A stretch of 64,000 bases of DNA, taken from assembly GCF_900187265.1 (NCBI RefSeq), contig NZ_LT906450.1, positions 2,905,444 to 2,969,443 on the forward strand, in the 5' to 3' direction. Both the position numbers and the translations under genes were made by a program. The notes under the pieces are model-generated. The model saw nothing but the letters and a program-made list of their open reading frames with translations. It was not told where the DNA came from and did no database searches. The stretch is from Rhodococcus rhodochrous (GTDB lineage Bacteria; Actinomycetota; Actinomycetes; Mycobacteriales; Mycobacteriaceae). Of the stretch, positions 15,786 to 24,713 are shown one piece after another. How positions within the stretch are numbered: position 1 is the stretch's first letter; each line of letters begins with the position of its first letter.

Positions 15786-16313
15786 TCACTGCAGCGTCAC
15801 CAGCAGCGCGTGCGCGACGATCGAGTAGCCGTCGGGGATCGGCCCGACTCGGTGCACGGTCCGCGCGCCCTCGTACTCGACGCCGTACCAGCCCGTGACC
15901 GCTGTCGGGATCCTGATGGTCCGCTGGATCACCGGGTGCCGTTCGGCGACCCGGGCGCGCCCGTACGGGCGGGTGCGGTACAGCGTCCCCAGAAAGCGGT
16001 CCCACACCAGATGCCCGGTGAGCACGACATCGCCGAGCGTGTCGAGTTGCGGGGGGAGCACGGTGGTGAAGCCGTGACCGAGATGGGCGAGCAGTTCGAC
16101 GCGATCGTCGACGGCGATCCGCTCGACGCGGGCGGGCACGTGGCGGACGAGTTCGCGGATGCAGTCGGTCGCTCCGGGGGTGGTCCAGGAGGTGGCCGGT
16201 TCACACACCTGCCCGGCGGTGGGCCCGTCGGGCCACGGTTCGAGGTCTTCGATCATCCACAGGGTGGTCATCTCGCGGTGCTTCCGGGACGCGACGGGGA
16301 TTTCCTCCAGCAT
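15786..16313 (-). CDS. Hypothetical protein downstream of the FhuF-like gene
   Basis: A 175-residue protein with no recognised family. The coding frame looks real from about residue 15 (MTTLWMIEDLEPWPDGP) to the end (IVAHALLVTLQ). ATG 16313 is used here; ATG 16269-16271 is an equally possible start. It lies on the same strand as the FhuF-like iron gene but is separated by a strong hairpin (16399-16430) and an IdeR-like box (16503-16520). It may therefore have its own iron-responsive promoter; that is inference. Confidence 0.5.
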   Translation of the reverse strand: MLEEIPVASRKHREMTTLWMIEDLEPWPDGPTAGQVCEPATSWTTPGATDCIRELVRHVPARVERIAVDDRVELLAHLGHGFTTVLPPQLDTLGDVVLTGHLVWDRFLGTLYRTRPYGRARVAERHPVIQRTIRIPTAVTGWYGVEYEGARTVHRVGPIPDGYSIVAHALLVTLQ

Positions 16314-16398
16314 CCCCTGCGGTTCGCACCGCCGCACCGCCGCACCGCCGACGGGGCGGTGCACTGTGCGGCGACGGTGGGGGCGTGGGGACACACGA

Positions 16399-16430
16399 CG
16401 GCGGGCCCCACACGGATGTGGGGCCCGCCG
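16399..16430. terminator. Strong hairpin, likely terminator of the FhuF-like gene
   Basis: Perfect 14-base arms at 16399-16412 and 16417-16430 with a 4-base CGGA loop lie 70 bases beyond the stop of the FhuF-like gene. No T-run follows. Confidence 0.6.
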
Positions 16431-16499
16431 CGGGAAGGGACCGGGAGTCACTGCAGCCCTCAGGACTCCGCTGCGGTCCGGCAGTCGGAACGGATTCGA

Positions 16500-17216
16500 T
16501 TATAGGGAAGGCTGCCCTAATCCGGCAAGGCCTCGGACGGGATAACCGGCGGCGACGAAGGCGTCGAGCAACGCCTGACCGCGGCGCGCGGCGGTGCGGC
16601 GGGAGGCACCGCCGAGCACGGGCAGCTGGGCGGCGCCGGTGACGACGGTGCGCCCGACGATCGCCCAGAACCGTTTCCGGTCGAGCGGGGCGAGGGACCG
16701 CAACGCGAGATGGACGGCATTGAGCGCGGTCGCGGCGCGGTGCGCGGTCCACACCGCCATCGCCTGCTCGCACGGCAGCACCACGACGTCGCGTTGCCCG
16801 ACGGCGCGATCCTCGGGCAGCACCCGCAGGGTGTCGTCGGCGAGACCCGCCCAGTCGATGCAGCCGTCGCTGTCCTGGTGCAGCCACAGATTGTCCAGAC
16901 CCGGATCCCAGACGCGGCCCTCGAGGGCGTAGGGGGCGAGGACGCGGCCGACCACGGCGTGGATGAGAGCGCCGGCGACCTGTTCGACGGCGATGCGCGG
17001 GTCCTCGGTGTCGAGCAGGGCGCGGTCGTAGAGCGCCTCGATGCGCTGCTGCCGTTCACCGCCGCCGAGGAACCACCAGCGGCGGCGGGGTTCTTCGTCG
17101 ATACAGGCCACGGCATACACGCGCGGGGCTCCCGCGGCGAGTGCGCGCAGCCGGGCGCGCGTGTCCTCGAACGGGCGGACGGGTGCCGCCGTGGGCGGCA
17201 GCAGCAGCGTCGTCAT
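16500..17216 (-). CDS. FhuF-like iron-uptake accessory protein
   Basis: A 238-residue protein whose central part (GALIHAVVGRVLAPYALEGRVWDP ... DNLWLH) resembles ferric-siderophore reductases of the FhuF group. Those proteins normally bind a [2Fe-2S] cluster with C-terminal cysteines. Here the C-terminus (GLGQPSL) has none, so cluster-based reductase activity is doubtful. It starts at ATG 17216 and diverges from the Fe-siderophore permease genes, with IdeR-like boxes in the shared promoter region. The family call rests on partial resemblance and locus context. Confidence 0.6.
   Translation of the reverse strand: MTTLLLPPTAAPVRPFEDTRARLRALAAGAPRVYAVACIDEEPRRRWWFLGGGERQQRIEALYDRALLDTEDPRIAVEQVAGALIHAVVGRVLAPYALEGRVWDPGLDNLWLHQDSDGCIDWAGLADDTLRVLPEDRAVGQRDVVVLPCEQAMAVWTAHRAATALNAVHLALRSLAPLDRKRFWAIVGRTVVTGAAQLPVLGGASRRTAARRGQALLDAFVAAGYPVRGLAGLGQPSL
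16503..16520. promoter_or_regulatory. IdeR/DtxR-like iron box at the end of the FhuF-like gene
   Basis: The 18 bases TAGGGAAGGCTGCCCTAA match 14 of 18 positions of the DtxR/IdeR consensus TAGGTTAGGCTAACCTAA and form a near-dyad. The site overlaps the last codons of the FhuF-like gene, upstream of the hypothetical gene at 15786-16313. Confidence 0.45.
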
Positions 17217-17247
17217 CCGACACCTCCTGATCGACGGTGAATCCTGA

Positions 17248-17266
17248 TTAGGTAAGCCTAACCATT
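17248..17266. promoter_or_regulatory. IdeR/DtxR iron box for the FhuF-like gene
   Basis: TTAGGTAAGCCTAACCATT closely matches the 19-base consensus TTAGGTTAGGCTAACCTAA. It lies 32-50 bases upstream of the FhuF-like start, a usual position for repression by Fe2+-loaded IdeR. Confidence 0.8.
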
Positions 17267-17314
17267 GCATCCGGGGGTGGTGCGCGCAACCCCATCCCCT
17301 ACTCCCGTCGACAC

Positions 17315-17333
17315 ATAGGATTCCGTAACCTAA
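17315..17333. promoter_or_regulatory. Second IdeR-like box, ahead of the permease genes
   Basis: The sequence matches 13 of 19 consensus positions, with intact outer half-sites (TAGG and TAACCTAA) and a diverged centre. It lies about 80 bases upstream of the first FecCD permease, so each divergent arm has its own box. Confidence 0.5.
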
Positions 17334-17412
17334 CTCCGAAGGCCTTCGCGTTCCCCACGATCCGCGACGACCCGAACCGCACCACCGCCTTCCCGAGGAG
17401 CACCCCGCGCCC

Positions 17413-18831
17413 GTGACCGTCACCCCCCACGCCCCACCGGACGCCGACCCGACCGCCCCGCCCCGCGCGGGCCGCCGGATCGCCGCCGTCCTGTGCGACC
17501 TCGCGCTCCTCGCCATCCCCCTGCTCGTCGGTGCCCTCGTCGTCGACACCCTCGCCGACGCCAGGGGCGGCGGCCAGACCGACCGCATCGTCTTCGGCGG
17601 CGCCGCCCTGGCCGCCGCCGCCGGGCTGCTGTGGTGGAACCACGGCTACCGCGCCGGCCGCACCGGCCAAAGCCTGGGCCTGCAGTGGACCGGGCTCGTG
17701 CTGCGCGACCGCGCCACCACCGGACCGGCCGGCACCCGCCGCGCCCTGCTGCGCCGCGGCACCGAGATCGTCACCGAACGCCACGCCCGCCACGACGACT
17801 TCACCCCGCGCCCCACCGACGGCAGCGTCGCCGCCCTGCGCCGCCGGCGCCTGCTCGGCCTGGCCGCGCTGCTGGTGTTGCTGGTGCTCGGCGCGCTCGC
17901 CAGCATCGCTGTCGGCGCCCGCCCGATGACCTTCGCGGAGGTCTTCCACGCCCTGATCGTCAACGACGGCTCCGAAACCGACGTGATCGTGCACTCGCTG
18001 CGCATCCCCCGCACCCTGCTCGCACTGCTGGTCGGCACCGCGCTCGGCATCGCCGGTGCCCTGATCCAGGGCCACACCCGCAACCCGCTCGCCGACGCCG
18101 GCCTGCTCGGCATCAACGCCGGCGCCGCCTTCCTGGTGGTGCTGTCGATCTACCTGTTCGGACTGTCCACCCCGGCGCAGTACCTGTGGTTCGCCTTCGC
18201 CGGATCCGCCCTCGCCAGCATCGTGGTGTTCGGATTCGCCTCCATCGGCAACGGCGGCTCGAGCCCTCTCAGCCTCGCATTGGCGGGCGCAGCGGTCGCG
18301 TTCTTCCTGCAGGCGATGATCCAGACCATCGTGCTGCTCGACCAGACCAGCCTCGACGGCTACCGCTTCTGGGTGGTCGGCTCCGTCGCCGGCCGCGGCA
18401 TGGACGTCTTCTGGCAGGTGTTGCCGTTCATCGTCGTCGGACTGCTCGTCGCGCTCGCCTCCACCCCGGCACTGAACCTGCTCAGCCTCGGCGAGGACGT
18501 CGCCCGCTCGCTCGGCACCAACGTCGTCACCACCCGGGTGATCGGCATCGCCGCGATCACCGTGCTCACCGGCGCCGCCACCGCGGCGTGCGGGCCGATC
18601 GCGTTCGTCGGGTTGATCGTCCCGCATATCGCCCGCGCGGTCACCGGCCCCGACTACCGCTGGCTCGTGCCCTACGCCGGGCTGCTCGGCGGGGCGCTGC
18701 TCGTCCTCGCCGATGTCGTCGGCCGCATCGTGGTGCGCCCCGGCGAACTGCAGGTCGGGATCGTGCTCGCCCTCATCGGCGCCCCCTTCTTCATCGCCCT
18801 CGTCCGTCGCCGGAAGCTGGTGGCCCTGTGA
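17413..18831 (+). CDS. FecCD-type Fe-siderophore permease with N-terminal RDD-like domain
   Basis: A 472-residue membrane protein, about 130 residues longer than usual FecCD permeases. Residues about 20-125 look like an RDD domain: [14 protein letters not shown], a second hydrophobic segment, then [21 protein letters not shown]. From about 140 the standard FecCD permease follows, with [25 protein letters not shown], the ATPase-contact region [14 protein letters not shown], and [16 protein letters not shown]. The GTG start is at 17413 after GAGGAG. It forms the inner-membrane channel with the next gene's product; GTGA overlap couples the two. No binding-protein gene lies in the cluster. Confidence 0.88.
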   Translation: MTVTPHAPPDADPTAPPRAGRRIAAVLCDLALLAIPLLVGALVVDTLADARGGGQTDRIVFGGAALAAAAGLLWWNHGYRAGRTGQSLGLQWTGLVLRDRATTGPAGTRRALLRRGTEIVTERHARHDDFTPRPTDGSVAALRRRRLLGLAALLVLLVLGALASIAVGARPMTFAEVFHALIVNDGSETDVIVHSLRIPRTLLALLVGTALGIAGALIQGHTRNPLADAGLLGINAGAAFLVVLSIYLFGLSTPAQYLWFAFAGSALASIVVFGFASIGNGGSSPLSLALAGAAVAFFLQAMIQTIVLLDQTSLDGYRFWVVGSVAGRGMDVFWQVLPFIVVGLLVALASTPALNLLSLGEDVARSLGTNVVTTRVIGIAAITVLTGAATAACGPIAFVGLIVPHIARAVTGPDYRWLVPYAGLLGGALLVLADVVGRIVVRPGELQVGIVLALIGAPFFIALVRRRKLVAL

Positions 18832-19964
18832 ACGACACCCCCACCCCCTCCCTCGACAAGGACGAACCGACGACGGGCAAGCGCCGCTCACCCGTGCAGG
18901 TCTCCACCCGCGTGCCGGGCCGGCCCGCTTTCCGGCTCGGCTCCGTCTCCGTCGTCTGGCGCGCCCGCATGGTCATCGTGTGCGCGCTGATCGTCGCCGC
19001 CACCGCGGTGCTGCTGTCGATCTCCCTCGGCCGCGGCGACTACCCGCTCAGCCCCCTGCAGGTCGTCGAGGTGCTCCTCGGCGGCGGGGAACGCCTCGAC
19101 CGGTTCATCGTCTTCGACCTGCGCCTCCCGCGCGGCATCGCCGCCGTGGTCGTCGGCGCCGCCCTCGCGGTCTCCGGCGCCATCACCCAATCGGTCTCCC
19201 GCAACGCCCTGGCCAGCCCCGACATCCTCGGCATCACCGCCGGCGCCTCCTCCGCCGCCGTGGCCCTGATCGTCGTCACCAGCGGCGGCTCCATCGTCGG
19301 ACTGCTTGCCACCCTCGGGTTGCCGCTGTCGGCGCTGCTCGGCGCGCTGCTCACCGCCACGGTCATCTACCTGCTGGCGTGGCGGCGCGGCGCCGACGGC
19401 TTCCGGCTCGTGCTCATCGGCATCGGCGTCAACGCCATGCTCATCGCCCTGACCCAGTGGATGCTCGTCTCCGCCGACATCAACGACGTCAGCCGCGCCC
19501 AGGTGTGGCTGACCGGCTCGCTCAACGGCGTCTCCTGGAGCCAGGTGGTGCCCGCCGCGATCGCCCTGCTGCTCGTCGGCGGCTGGGCCGCGACCGCCTC
19601 CTTCACCGTCGGGGCGCTGCGCCTCGGCGACGACACCGCCCGCTCCCTCGGCGTGAAGCTGCAGACCCAGCAGGCGCTGCTGCTCATCGCGGCGTGCGCG
19701 CTCGCCGCCGTCGCCACCGCCGCCGCCGGCCCCATCGGCTTCGTCGCCCTCGCCGCCCCGCAGATCGCCCTGCGCCTCGTCGGCTCGGCGGGCAGCCCGA
19801 TCGTCGCCTCCGCCCTGACCGGGGCGCTGTTCGTCGTCGCCGCCGACCTGATCGCCCGCACCATCCTGCCGGTGCCGCTGCCGGTCGGCCTGGTCACCTC
19901 CGCGCTCGGCGGCCCCTTCCTGCTGTACCTGCTGGTGCGTTCCAACCGAAAGGTCTCCCGATGA
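18828..19964 (+). CDS. FecCD-type Fe-siderophore ABC transporter permease
   Basis: A 378-residue permease with about ten membrane segments and a 45-residue soluble N-terminus. Family motifs include [42 protein letters not shown], the coupling region [13 protein letters not shown] and [16 protein letters not shown]. It pairs with the upstream permease and with the downstream ATPase. The GTG start overlaps the previous stop (GTGA) and its stop overlaps the ATPase start (ATGA), so stoichiometric synthesis is likely. Iron control is inferred from the upstream IdeR-like box. Confidence 0.93.
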   Translation: MNDTPTPSLDKDEPTTGKRRSPVQVSTRVPGRPAFRLGSVSVVWRARMVIVCALIVAATAVLLSISLGRGDYPLSPLQVVEVLLGGGERLDRFIVFDLRLPRGIAAVVVGAALAVSGAITQSVSRNALASPDILGITAGASSAAVALIVVTSGGSIVGLLATLGLPLSALLGALLTATVIYLLAWRRGADGFRLVLIGIGVNAMLIALTQWMLVSADINDVSRAQVWLTGSLNGVSWSQVVPAAIALLLVGGWAATASFTVGALRLGDDTARSLGVKLQTQQALLLIAACALAAVATAAAGPIGFVALAAPQIALRLVGSAGSPIVASALTGALFVVAADLIARTILPVPLPVGLVTSALGGPFLLYLLVRSNRKVSR

Positions 19965-20833
19965 CCGACACCCATCTGCCTCCCGCCCCGGCCCCCGGCC
20001 ACGTCGAGCACGCGGCGCCGCGACTGGTCGCCGAGCACATCAGCCTCGGCTACGGCGAACGGCTCATCGTCGACGACCTGAACCTGTCCATCCCCACCGG
20101 GGTCGTCACCACCGTCATCGGCCCCAACGGCTGCGGCAAATCCACCCTGCTGCGCGCCCTGAGCCGGCTGCTCAAACCCCGCACCGGCACCGTGCTGCTC
20201 GACGGCCACGACATCACCACCATGCGCACCCGCGAGGTCGCCCGGGTGCTCGGCATGCTGCCGCAGGCCCCCGTCGCCCCCGAAGGGCTCACCGTCGCCG
20301 ATCTGGTCTCCCGCGGCCGGCACCCGCACCAGTCCTGGTTCCGGCAATGGTCCTCCGACGACGAGGACGAGGTCGCCATCGCCCTCGAACGCACCGGCAT
20401 CGCCGACCTCGCCGACCGACCCATCGACGAACTGTCCGGCGGACAACGGCAACGCGCCTGGATCTCCATGGCGCTCGCGCAGGGCACCGACATCCTGCTG
20501 CTCGACGAACCCACCACCTACCTCGACCTGGCGCACTCGGTGGAGGTCCTCGACCTCGTCGACCGGCTGCACAGCGAACTCGGCCGCACCGTGGTGATGG
20601 TGCTGCACGACCTGAACCTCGCCGTGCGCTACAGCGACCACCTCGTGGTGATGAAGGACGGCCGCGTCGTCGCCTCCGGGGTGCCCTCGGAGGTGATCTC
20701 CGTGGAACTGCTGCGCGAGGTGTTCGACCTCGACGCCTCCGTCATCGACGATCCGGTGTCCGACCGGCCGCTGATCGTGCCCATCGGCACCCGCCACGTC
20801 TACGGCGCCGCCGGAGGTCCCCACCGGAGGTGA
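19961..20833 (+). CDS. Fe-siderophore ABC transporter ATPase (FepC/FecE type)
   Basis: A 290-residue ABC ATPase that powers import through the two permeases upstream. Walker [10 protein letters not shown] spans residues 54-62; the signature LSGGQRQR, Walker [13 protein letters not shown] and the H-loop VLHDLN are intact. The [12 protein letters not shown]-loop region is typical of the siderophore/B12 subfamily. It ends in a short His/Arg tail. The set lacks a substrate-binding lipoprotein, which must be encoded elsewhere. Confidence 0.95.
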   Translation: MTDTHLPPAPAPGHVEHAAPRLVAEHISLGYGERLIVDDLNLSIPTGVVTTVIGPNGCGKSTLLRALSRLLKPRTGTVLLDGHDITTMRTREVARVLGMLPQAPVAPEGLTVADLVSRGRHPHQSWFRQWSSDDEDEVAIALERTGIADLADRPIDELSGGQRQRAWISMALAQGTDILLLDEPTTYLDLAHSVEVLDLVDRLHSELGRTVVMVLHDLNLAVRYSDHLVVMKDGRVVASGVPSEVISVELLREVFDLDASVIDDPVSDRPLIVPIGTRHVYGAAGGPHRR

Positions 20834-20859
20834 CGATGGTCCCACCGCAGGTCAGACCC

Positions 20860-20876
20860 TACGACTAGGGGTAGTA
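20860..20876. promoter_or_regulatory. BlaI-type operator
   Basis: TACGAC and GTAGTA, separated by 5 bases, match the BlaI/MecI dyad (TACTAC ... GTAGTA) with one mismatch. It lies 35-52 bases upstream of the BlaI-family gene, fitting autorepression. Confidence 0.6.
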
Positions 20877-20911
20877 CGCACATTCGTCGGAGAAATCCGT
20901 AGAATCGACCC

Positions 20912-21322
20912 ATGGCAGCACTCGGCGAACTCGAACGCGCAGTGATGGACCACCTGTGGTCCACCCCCGAACCACAGACCGTCCGGCAGGTCCACGAAGC
21001 CCTCTCGGCTCGACGCAACCTCGCGTACACCACCGTCATGACGGTCCTGCAGCGCCTCGCCAAGAAGAACCTCGTCATCCAGCAACGCGACGACCGCGCC
21101 CACCGCTACCTGCCGGTGCACGGCCGCGACGAACTCGTCGCCAGCCTCATGGTCGACGCCCTCGACCAGGCCGACGAGACCGCCGGCCGCGCCGCCGCCC
21201 TCGTCCACTTCGTCGGCCGCGTCGGCGCCGACGAAGCCGCCGCCCTACGCGCGGCGCTGGCGAAACTCGAAGCGCAACACGGCGACGACAACACCGGCCA
21301 CGACACCGAGCGGGCCGGCTGA
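20912..21322 (+). CDS. BlaI/MecI/CopY-family transcriptional repressor
   Basis: A 136-residue regulator. The N-terminal winged helix contains LGELERAVMDHLW, the recognition part AYTTVMTVLQRLAKKNLV and the wing DDRAHRYLPV, all typical of BlaI. The C-terminal helices form the dimer. It is normally inactivated by proteolysis through a membrane M56 sensor, and such a gene follows 13 bases downstream. A BlaI-type dyad at 20860-20876 suggests autorepression of the pair. No beta-lactamase or copper gene is adjacent, so its wider regulon is not shown by this locus. Confidence 0.92.
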   Translation: MAALGELERAVMDHLWSTPEPQTVRQVHEALSARRNLAYTTVMTVLQRLAKKNLVIQQRDDRAHRYLPVHGRDELVASLMVDALDQADETAGRAAALVHFVGRVGADEAAALRAALAKLEAQHGDDNTGHDTERAG

Positions 21323-21335
21323 CACACTCGATGTC

Positions 21336-22286
21336 ATGAACGCGACCACGGCGCTGTTCTTCGGAACCACAGCGCTTCTCCTCGCCGGTCCGGTGCCGGG
21401 GCTGCTCGCCCGCGCCACCTGGCCGCACCGCAACCCCCGGGCCGCCCTCGTGCTGTGGCAGTCCGTGGCCCTGGCAGCGGTGCTCTCCGCGTTCTCCTGC
21501 GGCCTGGCCATCGCCGCCCGCCTCCTCGCGCCCGGCGCCGACGGCCGACCCACCACCGGCCCCCTCGAAGAGATCGACGCCCTCGGCCTGCCCCTGTGGC
21601 TGACCTACGTCATCGTCTTCGCCCTCACCGTGTTCATCGGTGCCCGCCTGACCTTCTCCATGCTGCGCGTCGCGGTACGCACCCGCCGCCGCCGTTCCCG
21701 CCACCGCATGCTCGTCGACCTGCTCGACCGCCGCGAGAGCGGCGCCGCCGTCCGCCACCACCCACACGTGCGGATCCTCGACACCGCCGACCCCATCGCC
21801 TACTGCCTGCCCGGGCTGCGGCACCGGGTGGTGCTCAGCGAAGGCACCCTCGACAACCTCGGCGACGACGAACTACGCGCGATCCTGCGCCACGAACACT
21901 CCCACCTGCGCGCCCGCCACGACCTCATCCTCGAGGCGTTCACCGCCGTCTACGAAGCGTTCCCCCGCGTCGTGCGCTCCGGATCGGCGCTCGGCTCGGT
22001 CAAACTGCTCGTCGAGCTGCTCGCCGACGACTCCGCCGTCCGCAAGACCGGCCCCGCACCGCTGGCCCGCGCCCTCGTCGCCTGCGCCGGCGCCCACACC
22101 CCCACCGGCGCCCTCGCCGTCGGCGGACCGAGCACCGTGCTGCGCGTGCAGCGCCTCACCGGACCGGGCCCCAGCCTCGGCATTTCCGCCGCCGCCTACA
22201 CCGCCGCCGCCGCCATCCTCGTCGTACCCACCATCGCCGTGGCGGTGCCCTGGCTCACCGAACTGTCCCTGCTGCTCGGCCTCTGA
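21336..22286 (+). CDS. M56-family membrane metallopeptidase (BlaR-like)
   Basis: A 316-residue membrane protein with about four hydrophobic segments and the zinc motif HEHSH in AILRHEHSHLRARHD. In the BlaR1/MecR1 system the M56 protease acts when an extracellular penicillin-binding domain is acylated. Here no such C-terminal sensor domain is present, as in the short actinobacterial M56 proteins. It is paired with the BlaI-family repressor, and the likely role is cleavage of that repressor. The signal it senses is unknown. Confidence 0.87.
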   Translation: MNATTALFFGTTALLLAGPVPGLLARATWPHRNPRAALVLWQSVALAAVLSAFSCGLAIAARLLAPGADGRPTTGPLEEIDALGLPLWLTYVIVFALTVFIGARLTFSMLRVAVRTRRRRSRHRMLVDLLDRRESGAAVRHHPHVRILDTADPIAYCLPGLRHRVVLSEGTLDNLGDDELRAILRHEHSHLRARHDLILEAFTAVYEAFPRVVRSGSALGSVKLLVELLADDSAVRKTGPAPLARALVACAGAHTPTGALAVGGPSTVLRVQRLTGPGPSLGISAAAYTAAAAILVVPTIAVAVPWLTELSLLLGL

Positions 22287-22330
22287 GCCGCGACACGCCG
22301 CACCGTTCGGCCCGCCCCGATTTCGATCGG

Positions 22331-22345
22331 CCCCCGTTTCGGGGG
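22331..22345 (+). terminator. Weak hairpin between the M56 gene and gnd
   Basis: Six-base arms CCCCCG and CGGGGG with a TTT loop lie 45 bases beyond the M56 stop and 13 bases before the gnd start. It may be a terminator or simply leader structure of gnd. Confidence 0.25.
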
Positions 22346-22357
22346 AAGCTGTAGACC

Positions 22358-23809
22358 ATGACCGTCGAACGCACCGAAACACCGCAGGCCCAGATCGGCG
22401 TGACCGGATTGGCCGTGATGGGCTCGAACATCGCCCGCAACTTCGCCCGCAACGGCTACACCGTCGCCCTCCACAACCGCAGCATCGCCAAGACCGACGC
22501 GCTGCTCGCCGAGCACGGCAGCGACGGCACCTTCGTCCGCACCGAAACCATCGACGAATTCGTCGCCGCCCTAGAGAAGCCGCGCCGCGTCCTGATCATG
22601 GTCAAGGCCGGCGACGCCACCGACGCGGTCATCAACGAGCTCGCCGACGCGATGGAACCCGGCGACATCATCATCGACGGCGGCAACGCCCTCTACACCG
22701 ACACCATCCGCCGCGAAGCCGCCCTGCGCGCCCGCGGCCTGCACTTCGTCGGCGCCGGCATCTCCGGCGGCGAGGAAGGCGCCCTCAACGGCCCGTCCAT
22801 CATGCCCGGCGGCCCCGCCGAATCGTACGAGGCGCTCGGCCCGCTGCTCGAAACCATCGCCGCCCAGGTCGACGGCACCCCCTGCTGCACCCACATCGGC
22901 CCCGACGGCGCCGGCCACTTCGTGAAGATGGTGCACAACGGCATCGAATACGCCGACATGCAGCTCATCGGCGAGGCCTACCACCTGCTGCGCGACGCCC
23001 TCGGCTACGACGCCGGGCAGATCGCCGACGTCTTCGCCGACTGGAACACCGGCACCCTCGAGTCCTACCTCATCGAGATCACCGCCGAGGTGCTGCGCCA
23101 GACCGACGCCGCCACCGGCAAACCCCTCGTCGACGTCATCGTCGACGCCGCCGAACAGAAGGGCACCGGCCGCTGGACCGTCAAGGCCGCCCTCGACCTC
23201 GGCGTGCCCGTCACCGGCATCGCCGAAGCCGTCTTCGCCCGCGCCCTGTCCGGCTCCCGCGACCAGCGCGCCGCCGCCCGCGGCCTCGCCGCCGGCAACC
23301 TCGGCGCCGCCCCCACCGACGCCGCGCAGTTCACCGAGGACATCCGCGCCGCCCTATACGCGTCGAAGATCGTCGCCTACGCGCAGGGCTTCGACCAGAT
23401 CGCCGCCGGCAGCGCCGAATACGGCTGGAACGTCGACCGCGCCGCGCTCGCGACGATCTGGCGCGGCGGCTGCATCATCCGCGCCCAGTTCCTCAACCGC
23501 ATCAAGGAGGCCTACGACGCCGACCCGGCCCTGCCCAGTCTGATCCTCGCGCCGTACTTCCGCGACGCCATCGAGATCGGCATCGACAGCTGGCGACGCG
23601 TCGTGGTCACCGCCACCCAGCTCGGCATCCCCGTCCCGGCCTTCGCGTCGTCGCTGTCCTACTACGACGGGCTGCGCGCCGACCGGCTGCCCGCCGCCCT
23701 CACCCAGGGCCAGCGCGACTTCTTCGGTGCCCACACCTACGAACGCACCGACCGCCCCGGCAAGTTCCACACCCTGTGGAGCGGGGACCGCTCCGAAGTG
23801 CAGGCCTGA
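22358..23809 (+). CDS. gnd: 6-phosphogluconate dehydrogenase (decarboxylating)
   Basis: A 483-residue enzyme of the oxidative pentose phosphate pathway. It oxidises 6-phosphogluconate with NADP+ to ribulose 5-phosphate and CO2. The coenzyme motif GLAVMGSNIARN is at the start, the substrate-binding GGEEGALNGPSIMPGG near 130-145, and the catalytic Lys in FVKMVHNGIEYADMQ. Length fits the long dimeric enzyme. It ends 4 bases before the DMT transporter gene. Confidence 0.96.
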   Translation: MTVERTETPQAQIGVTGLAVMGSNIARNFARNGYTVALHNRSIAKTDALLAEHGSDGTFVRTETIDEFVAALEKPRRVLIMVKAGDATDAVINELADAMEPGDIIIDGGNALYTDTIRREAALRARGLHFVGAGISGGEEGALNGPSIMPGGPAESYEALGPLLETIAAQVDGTPCCTHIGPDGAGHFVKMVHNGIEYADMQLIGEAYHLLRDALGYDAGQIADVFADWNTGTLESYLIEITAEVLRQTDAATGKPLVDVIVDAAEQKGTGRWTVKAALDLGVPVTGIAEAVFARALSGSRDQRAAARGLAAGNLGAAPTDAAQFTEDIRAALYASKIVAYAQGFDQIAAGSAEYGWNVDRAALATIWRGGCIIRAQFLNRIKEAYDADPALPSLILAPYFRDAIEIGIDSWRRVVVTATQLGIPVPAFASSLSYYDGLRADRLPAALTQGQRDFFGAHTYERTDRPGKFHTLWSGDRSEVQA

Positions 23810-23813
23810 CCCG

Positions 23814-24713
23814 ATGACGGGCACGGCAGTCGCCGTCCTGTGCGCGCTCGCCGCCGCCGCGCTCATCGCGGTCGGCAGTGTCGCGCAACAGAGCTCGGCC
23901 GCTGCCGTGCCCGACACCGACTCCTTCGTCGGCTCGCTGCTGCGCAGCCCCCGCTGGTGGGCGGGCATCCTCGGCGACGGCGGCAGCTACGTGCTGCAGG
24001 TCATCGCGCTCGTCTTCGGATCGGTGCTGCTCGTCCAGCCCCTGCTCGTCGCGTCACTGCTGTTCGCGTTGCCGCTCGCCGCCGCCACTACCGGCCGCCG
24101 CGTCACCCGCACCACCTGGCTGCTCGCCGGCGCACTGTGCGCGGCGCTGGCGATCTTCCTGCTCGTCGGCAACCCCAGCGAAGGCACCGGAGATGCCGCC
24201 GCCGTCCGCTGGGCGCTGCCGCTCGGAGCGGTGCTCGCCGTCACCGCCGCCGCCGTCGTCGTCGCCGTGCTCTCCCCGCGACTGCGGGCACTGTCGTTCG
24301 GGATCGCCGCAGGCATCCTCTACGGCGTGACCAGCGCGTTCACCAAACACGTCACCGACCTCGCCGAACACGGCATCCCGCAACTGCTCGGCTCGTGGCA
24401 GACCTGGACACTCGTCGCCGCCGGCGCCGCCGCGATCTACCTGCAGCAACGCGCCTTCCAGGCCGGATCGCTCACCGCATCGCTGCCCGCCCTGACCGTC
24501 GGCGAACCGCTCGCCGCGATCGTGCTCGGCATGACCGTGCTCGGCGAACACCTGCGCACCGACGGCCCCGGACGGATCCTCGTCGGCGCCGCCGTCGTCG
24601 TGATGCTCGTGACCACCGTGGCGCTCTCCCGCGCCCAGGCCGCCGACACCCCCGCCGACGCCGCGGCTACGCCCGCCCCAGCACCGCCACCAGAAACTCC
24701 GCGTCGTCGCTGA
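23814..24713 (+). CDS. DMT-superfamily (EamA-like) transporter
   Basis: A 299-residue membrane protein with about nine hydrophobic segments and a Pro/Ala-rich tail. The duplicated drug/metabolite transporter pattern is visible in the two halves (LLVQPLLVASLLFALPLAA and LPALTVGEPLAAIVLGM). The substrate is unknown. It starts 4 bases after gnd. Its 3' end overlaps the convergent methyltransferase gene by 47 bases, both frames reading through, which is unusual in this window. Confidence 0.8.
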   Translation: MTGTAVAVLCALAAAALIAVGSVAQQSSAAAVPDTDSFVGSLLRSPRWWAGILGDGGSYVLQVIALVFGSVLLVQPLLVASLLFALPLAAATTGRRVTRTTWLLAGALCAALAIFLLVGNPSEGTGDAAAVRWALPLGAVLAVTAAAVVVAVLSPRLRALSFGIAAGILYGVTSAFTKHVTDLAEHGIPQLLGSWQTWTLVAAGAAAIYLQQRAFQAGSLTASLPALTVGEPLAAIVLGMTVLGEHLRTDGPGRILVGAAVVVMLVTTVALSRAQAADTPADAAATPAPAPPPETPRRR

